Positions 27,201 through 33,453 of a stretch of DNA of 64,000 nt are shown piece by piece. This DNA comes from an uncultured Mitsuokella sp. (GTDB lineage Bacteria; Bacillota; Negativicutes; Selenomonadales; Selenomonadaceae). The position numbers were made by a program, and so were the translations under genes. Numbering within the stretch: the first letter of the stretch is position 1; each line of letters opens with the position of its first letter. Below the pieces are notes generated by a model that was given only the letters and a program-made list of their open reading frames with translations, had not been told where the DNA came from and made no database searches. The stretch spans positions 1 through 64,000 of the forward strand of contig CAMCBT010000001.1 in NCBI GenBank assembly GCA_945873115.1. Direction: 5' to 3'.

Positions 27201-30099
27201 TCAAAGCGATAAGGACATGACGGCAAGTGCGGAGAATTACCTGCGCACGAAGCGCGGCACGGAGCTAGGGACGAAAATCCATGCAGATGGGGATATCACG
27301 ATTTCCTCAGGAAACGATATCGTGGCAAGGGCAGCGATAGTCAGCAGCGAGGAGGGAACCGTCTCCCTTGCAGCGGGGAATGACATTGCCTTGGAAGCCG
27401 GGCGGGAGACAGCGGAGGATCACTATGGAATCCAGTATAAGGGCAGCGGGCTTCTCTCGACGAAGACCACCACAATCCGCTCAGATGCCGAGATGGATAC
27501 AGCCCGTACAACCGACATCACCGGGAAGAACGTCAGTCTTTCTGCCAAGCGTGACATAGCCCTCTCTGTGGCCAATATCGTGGCGGACAAGGAAGCATCT
27601 GTCGATGCCGGACGGGATTTTTCGGCCGCATCCGCCGAAAATCATTCCCATACAGAAAACCATAAGGCCGTCAAGAAATCCGGGATCCTCTCCTCGGGCG
27701 GGATCGGCTTTATGATTGGGACGCAAGAAACAAAGACGACTCGGGACAGGGATTCCATGACCCAGCAGGGCACGAATATCGCTGCGCTTGATGGGAGCGT
27801 CTCCGTCAATGCAGAAGGAAAAGCCCATATCTCCTCCAGCAACATCCTTGCGGGGAAGGATGCAACCCTCTCGGCAAAGGAAATCACAATCGATGGGAAG
27901 GACAACGTCTATCGCGATATTCTCACACAGGAGGAGAAGACAACAGGCCTGACCATAAGCTTCGGGGCGGGACTCCTCGACCTGGGGCAGGAAATCTACA
28001 CGCCTATCAAGCGCATGGGCGAGGTTCGGGATGACCGGCTCAAAGCCCTGTATGCCTACCAGGCAGGACGGATCCTACACGATGAATTCTCGGCAGGAAA
28101 TCCCCTGACAGATAAATCCATATCGCTCCATATCGGCCTAGGAACAAGCCAATCCTATAGCCGTACGGAGAATATCCAAAAGGAATATGCGGGCAGTCAG
28201 ATTACCGCAGGAGAGAATGCAAGCCTCACTGCAAAAGAGAAGGATCTGACGGTCAAGGGCAGCAACGTAGCAGGAAGGGATGTTTCCCTTGCAGCACAAG
28301 GCAATGTGCGTCTGGAAGCGGGAGAGGATACAAGCATAACCACCACGGAGGATAGATATAGCTCGGCGGGGCTCGGTGCAGCTTTTTTCCCACAGGGGCT
28401 ATCCGGCCTCAGCCTTCATGCAAACAAAGGACAGGGAGACAGCAGGGAAGCCGTCACCACCTACACGCCAAGCCGCGTATCTGCAGAGAAAAACCTTTGC
28501 CTCTCCGCCGGAAAAGACGTGGACGTCATCGGAAGCAAGGTACAGGGAAGTCAAATAGCGGCAAAGGTCGGCGGCAACTTGCATATCGAGACCCTGCAGG
28601 ACAAGGAGACCTATAGAGAGCAGAACACCTCCGCAGGGATAGGGGTATCCTGGAGTCTTCATGGGGGTGCCTTCTCCAAGCCTACCTTCGGCGGGGACTG
28701 GAGCAAGGGAAATATCGACTCCCACTATCGCAGTGCAAGGGAGCAGGCAGGCTTCTATGCAGGAAAAGACGGCTTTGATATCTATGTCCAGGGGAACACC
28801 AACCTGAAGGGAGGAATGCTAGCCAGCGAAGCCTCTGCGGACAAGAATCATCTGTCCACAGGGACATTCTCTTTCAGCGACCTGGAAAATAAGGCAGACT
28901 ACAGCGCGATAGGCATCGGTGCGTCCTATCATGCGTACGGCGACTACGACAAGATGAAGCCGAACGCGAAAAACAAGATCTACAACACCATAGGCCTTGC
29001 GCCGAATCTTTCCATGCCCGCCATGGGGAAGGCGGATAGCAGCACGAAATCTGCTGTTGCTCCTGGCAGGATAGACATCCGAGAGAATCCCACGCAGGAT
29101 GTCTCTGTCCTGAGCCGTGACACAAGAAATGCGCTGAATGAGCTGGGCAGAATTTTCGACAAGAAGACGGTGGAGGAGCAGCAGGAACTTGCCCGCGTCT
29201 TCGGCGAGGAAGCCTTCCGCCTCGCCCACAACCTCCGGGACGATGGCAGCGGCAGAAAGATTGCAGTCCATGCTATCATCGGCGGAATCATGAGCCAGAT
29301 CACGGGAACAGGGGTTGCATCTGGAGCGATAGGTGCAGGAGTGAATGAGGCTGTCATTGGTGAGATAAAGAAAATTAAAGACCCGGGAATGGCACAAATC
29401 GTCAGTACGATTGTCGGTGCTGCATCAGCCAAGCTGATAGGAAAAAGTGCAGGTTCTGGTATCGTATCAGCGGTAGGTGGAACAAAGTGGAATTATCTGG
29501 CAGAGGATCATGTTCCAGTTACAATTGGCATTAGTGTGAAAGATGCTGGATTGGGGCATGTGGGAATTGTTGTCGAGACAGATACGGGAGCTTATGACTC
29601 AGCTGATTATGGGCGATATGGTACGGATGTCGTAGAGAGCAGTAGTGGCTTTGCCGCCCCGATTGGTCAGGGAACGGTTATTACACGATGGTTCTATGAT
29701 CCAACAGGTAAATACACCTATATGCTAAATCCAGAATATGTAAATCCTGAAGAAACGGTAAATGCATATAACGACTGGATAAAAAGCAACGGCTATTTAC
29801 AGATTCCCATAGACCAAACAACGAATTATTTTGGAGAAGCCTGGGATGAAAGTATCAACCAAAATACACAATATTATAGAAACGGTGAAGAGGACTATAA
29901 TCTTTTAAGCAATAACTGTGCTACAACTACCAGAGATGCCATCATACAAGGTACGGTATATAAAGCACTAAGTCCTGAGGCTGCAATAACTATAGAGCGG
30001 CTACGGAATGAATTCAATCCTTCAACTATTCGGGAAATCCTAGAAGAAGATTTGATTGAATTTCAAGGAAAGGGATTAGTGGTGGGACGTGCTTTTTGA
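24205..30099 (+). CDS. TpsA/CdiA-like filamentous hemagglutinin exoprotein with variable C-terminal tip
   Basis: The 1964-residue protein is predicted to cross the outer membrane by two-partner secretion. After a signal peptide (about residues 1-30, LTLGVFSTQSLLAFAAE), the TPS domain shows NPNLI (100-104) and NPNGI (140-144), which define the family. Next come a helical Ala/Glu-rich stretch (about 350-440), a central FHA block with LTRDMIWLEEREVTL near 816, and long beta-helix repeats to about 1690. A Gly-rich pre-toxin segment (HAIIGGIMSQITG) leads to the junction GTKWN at 1759-1763. The last 200 residues differ in base use (AT-rich) and form the tip. The downstream gene order A-I-orphan-B resembles Burkholderia CDI loci. 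An adhesin without toxin activity cannot be excluded. Confidence 0.88.
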   Translation: MKKTELAKRITSCLTLGVFSTQSLLAFAAEILPDNNAPVEERPLVMETANGIPLVHITDPTAGGVSVNHYEFFNVPERGAILNNSFDLVSTQLAGYVQGNPNLISGTAHVIVNEVTSANPSELRGFLEVAGNKADIVIANPNGILADGAGFLNTARVILATGRTELDGSGNLASLRVDSGNIVVAGKGLNGLGADSAELYARAIEVNAGLWAKDAKIVTGTNVIGYGDGVISPSEEKGDAPAYALDVAEIGGMYANRITLIGTEKGVGVNLQGQITSTQATSLDVNGNLKTAGNLYSDGNTSLQAETVENSGKIISNGNTEIRAETVVNKGGAVYGNEISIQAEKLVNEKNAALESRLAEEMAVLKEKSDTLEAAHKEDVTRFTNAGAEASYRRNIEAAERAYDAQLKIVEDIKKELAAHPASAIAARQKLSVDAGTIRNSGDSLLYAGEDMDLSVRKKLINNGAQIEAKGSIRIAAPVTQNENAAFSAKRVITKIQENPTKLRIDEGGHSEQGQAFPEWEFTEKDSGYGAIHSAAPGEKINHFTVVRSHSILSEEQVQSSLPGSIRAGRDILLDGTVENEDSRVVAGGTLQATGPVHNTATMQQEMAVTFGTVQPSYTERRNWLHKGKVRKYGDSSYMTPEIAKSNPSPLGIQLYADSKDDLAKQADITAKERERVQSALSPFGLVPMASGQGEQPGQVGSFSISALYRVHPEATAKYLVETDPAFTSKRKFLSSDYMYRQLKWDMDKVPRRIGDGFYEQQLLADQILRQTGKRHLEGYEDDEEAYKALMDAGVAYAKEVNLAPGIALSKEQATALTRDMIWLEEREVTLNGKRERGIYPVLYSRNAKGLRLSEGGSLISAKNLVLETKEGLTNAGTLYGESIQAAAGNIENTGQILGQNINLSSGKDIQVQGSILGDKNVLLEAKGDIAVKSTTERLAHQDVLNTTAGISVTGDGGRLVMNAGKNLGLAGATLMASGEKGKIQLAAGQDAILSTKKLQSDKDMTASAENYLRTKRGTELGTKIHADGDITISSGNDIVARAAIVSSEEGTVSLAAGNDIALEAGRETAEDHYGIQYKGSGLLSTKTTTIRSDAEMDTARTTDITGKNVSLSAKRDIALSVANIVADKEASVDAGRDFSAASAENHSHTENHKAVKKSGILSSGGIGFMIGTQETKTTRDRDSMTQQGTNIAALDGSVSVNAEGKAHISSSNILAGKDATLSAKEITIDGKDNVYRDILTQEEKTTGLTISFGAGLLDLGQEIYTPIKRMGEVRDDRLKALYAYQAGRILHDEFSAGNPLTDKSISLHIGLGTSQSYSRTENIQKEYAGSQITAGENASLTAKEKDLTVKGSNVAGRDVSLAAQGNVRLEAGEDTSITTTEDRYSSAGLGAAFFPQGLSGLSLHANKGQGDSREAVTTYTPSRVSAEKNLCLSAGKDVDVIGSKVQGSQIAAKVGGNLHIETLQDKETYREQNTSAGIGVSWSLHGGAFSKPTFGGDWSKGNIDSHYRSAREQAGFYAGKDGFDIYVQGNTNLKGGMLASEASADKNHLSTGTFSFSDLENKADYSAIGIGASYHAYGDYDKMKPNAKNKIYNTIGLAPNLSMPAMGKADSSTKSAVAPGRIDIRENPTQDVSVLSRDTRNALNELGRIFDKKTVEEQQELARVFGEEAFRLAHNLRDDGSGRKIAVHAIIGGIMSQITGTGVASGAIGAGVNEAVIGEIKKIKDPGMAQIVSTIVGAASAKLIGKSAGSGIVSAVGGTKWNYLAEDHVPVTIGISVKDAGLGHVGIVVETDTGAYDSADYGRYGTDVVESSSGFAAPIGQGTVITRWFYDPTGKYTYMLNPEYVNPEETVNAYNDWIKSNGYLQIPIDQTTNYFGEAWDESINQNTQYYRNGEEDYNLLSNNCATTTRDAIIQGTVYKALSPEAAITIERLRNEFNPSTIREILEEDLIEFQGKGLVVGRAF
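28417..29285 (+). repeat. 869-bp direct repeat, copy 1 (inside tpsA)
   Basis: By direct comparison this segment appears identical base for base to 31202-32070, offset 2785. It encodes TpsA residues from His1405 to just before the tip. After 29285 the two copies diverge gradually but stay co-linear, with the same 2785 offset, up to the GTK codons at 29479-29487, then become unrelated. Confidence 0.95.
29491..30096 (+). other. C-terminal effector (toxin) domain 1 of TpsA, permuted papain-like
   Basis: TpsA residues about 1764-1964. The motif GLGHVGIVVE contains His1785 and SNNCATTTRDAI contains Cys1905. A His-first, Cys-later order with a small-residue run after an NNC motif is the arrangement of circularly permuted papain-fold enzymes (NlpC/P60-like, LRAT, PPPDE, DUF4105-like). 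A Tyr- and Asp-rich middle separates them. Peptidase, amidase or acyltransferase activity is inferred, not shown. The domain is AT-rich and absent from the second cassette, as expected for an exchangeable tip. Confidence 0.5.
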
Positions 30100-30110
30100 G
30101 GTATAAGTCA

Positions 30111-31187
30111 ATGGTATCTACGCATAAATGTAAAATAATAGTCATTTTCTTATTGCTTGCTGTATTTTTTATCTTCTGGATTATCAAGGCAGGATTTCAA
30201 TATTACACGGATCAAACCCGGTATTCAGGAACCATTATAGGCCAATATTTAAAAACAGTGCATCCATCATTCATCCTCCAGAATCCCAACAATCCAAAAG
30301 AAAAAGTTGATATTGTTCTTACCATGTTCTTTCAAGAAGAAGATCGGGTAATATCGCCTGTGCTTGTGTCAGAGGGGCTTTACTTTATTCTGACAAAATG
30401 GTACGAAGAAGAACCGCCTCGAATTATGTTTCTTAACGAAAATTCTTTAAAGGAAATAAACATTAAGTGGCCTGAGAATATATCAGATTTCTATGTGAAA
30501 AAAATATACGTTTATGACCAAAAAATATATCTGGCATTGCTTGCCAAAAATTATGGGATTCCCGATAGGATTTATGTTGTTTCTAAAACTGGTGGTATTG
30601 CCAGAGAGGTTTGCGATAATGTAGATCTCCATAGTCATGGAGATTCTAGCGCACAAATGGATGGCGTTCCTATCCAATATAGGGACGGGTTAATTTGTTA
30701 TAGCTGGGATGATCCAAGTATCGAATTTGTAAATGAGGAAAGAGAAGAGAAGTTGTTTTCACTGCCAGTAGGAACTGCCATGTTGATGAAAGGTTGGTAT
30801 GAGGAAGGCAAGAGCCTTCTGCTATGGAGTGAAAATCCAAATTATGGAATTGTAGTGGATTTAAAGGGGGAAGTTTTATTTGAGATATATCGTTCCTTGT
30901 TTTGGGGAACTAGTAGTTGGGATGTATATGGAAATGTGGATAACGCCATTCTCTTGAAATCCATGTCTATCAGAGATTATGATTATGTACCAGGTATTGA
31001 TAAATTATATTTTTTACGTCGGGAAAATATAAAACACTTTGATTCTGGTATATACGATGTTAGTACAGGCAATATGATTCCGTTACACTGGAAAAACATC
31101 ATTTCCCCAAAGGGGTGGGCGAAAGTCGATTATGACAAGGAATATTTTGACAGTTTATCCAATTCTGCTAAGGCAGAAATACGGTGA
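30111..31187 (+). CDS. membrane-anchored protein, candidate immunity protein for tip 1
   Basis: This is a 358-residue product with no recognised family. A basic N-terminus (STHKCK) precedes one transmembrane helix (IIVIFLLLAVFFIFWIIKAG), then a large domain of about 320 residues rich in Trp, Tyr and short beta-like segments (GLYFILTKWYEE, RIYVVSKTGGI), recalling a beta-propeller. The positive-inside rule puts that domain in the periplasm. Position directly after the tip, separate reading frame and strong AT bias are typical of CDI immunity genes. GAGG at 30098-30101 supports the ATG at 30111; a TTG at 30096 overlapping the tpsA stop is an alternative. At 358 residues it is large for an immunity protein. 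Confidence 0.55.
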   Translation: MVSTHKCKIIVIFLLLAVFFIFWIIKAGFQYYTDQTRYSGTIIGQYLKTVHPSFILQNPNNPKEKVDIVLTMFFQEEDRVISPVLVSEGLYFILTKWYEEEPPRIMFLNENSLKEINIKWPENISDFYVKKIYVYDQKIYLALLAKNYGIPDRIYVVSKTGGIAREVCDNVDLHSHGDSSAQMDGVPIQYRDGLICYSWDDPSIEFVNEEREEKLFSLPVGTAMLMKGWYEEGKSLLLWSENPNYGIVVDLKGEVLFEIYRSLFWGTSSWDVYGNVDNAILLKSMSIRDYDYVPGIDKLYFLRRENIKHFDSGIYDVSTGNMIPLHWKNIISPKGWAKVDYDKEYFDSLSNSAKAEIR

Positions 31188-32764
31188 TTATACTGATCCC
31201 CCATGCAAACAAAGGACAGGGAGACAGCAGGGAAGCCGTCACCACCTACACGCCAAGCCGCGTATCTGCAGAGAAAAACCTTTGCCTCTCCGCCGGAAAA
31301 GACGTGGACGTCATCGGAAGCAAGGTACAGGGAAGTCAAATAGCGGCAAAGGTCGGCGGCAACTTGCATATCGAGACCCTGCAGGACAAGGAGACCTATA
31401 GAGAGCAGAACACCTCCGCAGGGATAGGGGTATCCTGGAGTCTTCATGGGGGTGCCTTCTCCAAGCCTACCTTCGGCGGGGACTGGAGCAAGGGAAATAT
31501 CGACTCCCACTATCGCAGTGCAAGGGAGCAGGCAGGCTTCTATGCAGGAAAAGACGGCTTTGATATCTATGTCCAGGGGAACACCAACCTGAAGGGAGGA
31601 ATGCTAGCCAGCGAAGCCTCTGCGGACAAGAATCATCTGTCCACAGGGACATTCTCTTTCAGCGACCTGGAAAATAAGGCAGACTACAGCGCGATAGGCA
31701 TCGGTGCGTCCTATCATGCGTACGGCGACTACGACAAGATGAAGCCGAACGCGAAAAACAAGATCTACAACACCATAGGCCTTGCGCCGAATCTTTCCAT
31801 GCCCGCCATGGGGAAGGCGGATAGCAGCACGAAATCTGCTGTTGCTCCTGGCAGGATAGACATCCGAGAGAATCCCACGCAGGATGTCTCTGTCCTGAGC
31901 CGTGACACAAGAAATGCGCTGAATGAGCTGGGCAGAATTTTCGACAAGAAGACGGTGGAGGAGCAGCAGGAACTTGCCCGCGTCTTCGGCGAGGAAGCCT
32001 TCCGCCTCGCCCACAACCTCCGGGACGATGGCAGCGGCAGAAAGATTGCAGTCCATGCTATCATCGGCGGCATCATGAGCCAGATTACAGGAGCAGGATT
32101 TGTCTCTGGCGCGATAGGTGCAGGGATAAATGAAGCAATTATCCGTGAAATAAAAAAGATAAGAGATCCAGGGACTGCACAAATTGTAAGTGCAATTTTG
32201 GGGGGCGCGTCTGCAAGGATAAGTCACAGTAATGTCATGGGAGGAAGTTTGGCTGCAATTATAGGAACAAAGGAAAACGCATATGGTGAACGTCCTACTT
32301 ATGATGGAGCAATCATATATGTCAATGAAATAGGATATTTTAAAATAGAAAATGGTATAGATGTTTATTTGCCGAATGGTGTACCAGAAAACGTATACGT
32401 ATGGTTGCAAGACCCAGAGAATCCAAATTTTGGCTGGGATTATAAAAAAGGAGATGGAAAGGGGAGCGGGGATCGATATACAGATAAAGTAGTAGTCTAT
32501 CAAGTATATACAGTAATTGATGGAAAAGCCTATGGTATCGCAATTTTAGACGATACGAAAGCAGAGAAAAAAGAAAGAATTAATCAAGAGGCTAAGCTGT
32601 ATATGGAGGCGATAGTTGCAGCGAGCAATTCTGGCATTGCCAAGGAGTTGATGGATTTTGCAAAACAATATAACGAAGCACCGCAAGAGGCGAGTTATGA
32701 TGGTATACAGAATGAATTATTCATGCAGGTGCTCAACTATATAAAGAATCTATATGAGAGGTAA
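31184..32764 (+). CDS. orphan TpsA/CdiA C-terminal cassette carrying a second tip
   Basis: The open frame of 526 residues begins at a GTG that overlaps the stop of the preceding gene by four bases, but it lacks a signal peptide and TPS domain. From 31202 on it repeats TpsA residues 1405 onward: 869 bp exact, then divergent but co-linear to GTKEN at 32264-32278. The last 160 residues are a different tip with blocks AIIYVNEIGYFKIENG, NVYVWLQDPENPNFGWDY and a Lys/Glu-rich helical end. I recognise no family for it. This is the layout of displaced cdiA-CT/rhs orphan modules, silent until recombined onto the full gene. Confidence 0.75.
   Translation: MIILIPHANKGQGDSREAVTTYTPSRVSAEKNLCLSAGKDVDVIGSKVQGSQIAAKVGGNLHIETLQDKETYREQNTSAGIGVSWSLHGGAFSKPTFGGDWSKGNIDSHYRSAREQAGFYAGKDGFDIYVQGNTNLKGGMLASEASADKNHLSTGTFSFSDLENKADYSAIGIGASYHAYGDYDKMKPNAKNKIYNTIGLAPNLSMPAMGKADSSTKSAVAPGRIDIRENPTQDVSVLSRDTRNALNELGRIFDKKTVEEQQELARVFGEEAFRLAHNLRDDGSGRKIAVHAIIGGIMSQITGAGFVSGAIGAGINEAIIREIKKIRDPGTAQIVSAILGGASARISHSNVMGGSLAAIIGTKENAYGERPTYDGAIIYVNEIGYFKIENGIDVYLPNGVPENVYVWLQDPENPNFGWDYKKGDGKGSGDRYTDKVVVYQVYTVIDGKAYGIAILDDTKAEKKERINQEAKLYMEAIVAASNSGIAKELMDFAKQYNEAPQEASYDGIQNELFMQVLNYIKNLYER
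31202..32070 (+). repeat. 869-bp direct repeat, copy 2 (orphan cassette)
   Basis: Apparently exact copy of 28417-29285 in the same reading frame. It begins with CATGCAAACAAAGG right after the 3' end of the first immunity gene, and the first mismatch at its right end is at 32071 (C for A). Confidence 0.95.
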
Positions 32765-32771
32765 TTTTATT

Positions 32772-33237
32772 ATGCTAGATGTGTTCCTTCCTGATTTTTA
32801 TCGATGCGTGCAGGCAATATCATATTTTTTTATAGTATTTCTATTTCTTTGTGTATGCTTTCGATTTAATATTAAATTTTTCATGTTGAAAGATGTAAAA
32901 TTTACCTCGTATTTAAAAAAAATGTTGACAATTTATTTTTTTACATGCGTATCGAGTTTTTTTTATATCATATATAGAGAAACGAGCTGGGGCCAGACGG
33001 ATTTTCTTGGATTTTTTTTTGCTGTTGTATCTGATGTGATGTTGATAAGCACAATATTTGACTGGACAAAGAAACATGGATGTAAAAAAAATCACACAGC
33101 TTATCTTACTCGTGCTATATATTAGCGCAGATTTATTTCGAATAGGAGGAGGGAATCATAAAGAAATCATTTTTTTGACATTATGTCTATGGGGATATTT
33201 TTTGTATAGACTTTACCCACCGACTGAATCCAAATGA
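32772..33237 (+). pseudogene. small multi-pass membrane protein, candidate immunity gene 2, frameshifted at an A8 tract
   Basis: The first frame runs from ATG 32772 to 33125 (117 residues) with three transmembrane helices (ISYFFIVFLFLCVCF, TIYFFTCVSSFFYIIY, GFFFAVVSDVMLIST). An A8 tract at 33084-33091 is followed in another frame by KITQLILLVLYISADLF and EIIFLTLCLWGYFLYRLY, two further hydrophobic helices, to a TGA at 33235-33237. Removing one A would join them into a 154-residue protein with about five helices. It directly follows the orphan tip, as an immunity gene should. Alternatively the second part is a separate 53-residue gene from ATG 33076. A sequencing error in the tract is also possible. 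Confidence 0.55.
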
Positions 33238-33254
33238 GTATGATATATGCAATC

Positions 33255-33376
33255 TTGTTGCTGAAACAGGAAATATGATTCCATTACATTGGTAAAACAT
33301 CATTTCGCAAAGGAGTGGACGAAAGTCGAATAATTTGAAAGTTTATCCAATGTTGCAGAGGAAAACATACGATGAT
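33255..33376 (+). pseudogene. decayed remnant of an immunity-1-like 3' end
   Basis: This noncoding stretch is clearly related to the last 120 or so bases of the immunity gene at 31065-31187: it shares GGAAATATGATTCC, AAAACATCATTTC, GACGAAAGTCGA and AGTTTATCCAAT in the same order. It has an in-frame stop (TGG TAA in place of TGG AAA) and indels. It lies immediately upstream of tpsB. The surrounding 33238-33453 gap holds no other gene that I can see. Confidence 0.75.
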
Positions 33377-33453
33377 AGTATGGTAGAATGCTTGTATTCG
33401 TCATTCCAACTGGGACAGGCGGATATTGTTTTTTGGAAGCTAAAGGGGGAGCT

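Noticed and set aside
27000-28400. tpsA repeats as a possible CRISPR or tandem DNA repeat array
   Set aside because: The periodicity is at protein level (beta-helix turns) without conserved nucleotide units or spacers.
28682-29125. Minus-strand frames repeated at 31467-31910
   Set aside because: Their duplication is only a consequence of the 869-bp direct repeat. They are shadows of tpsA.
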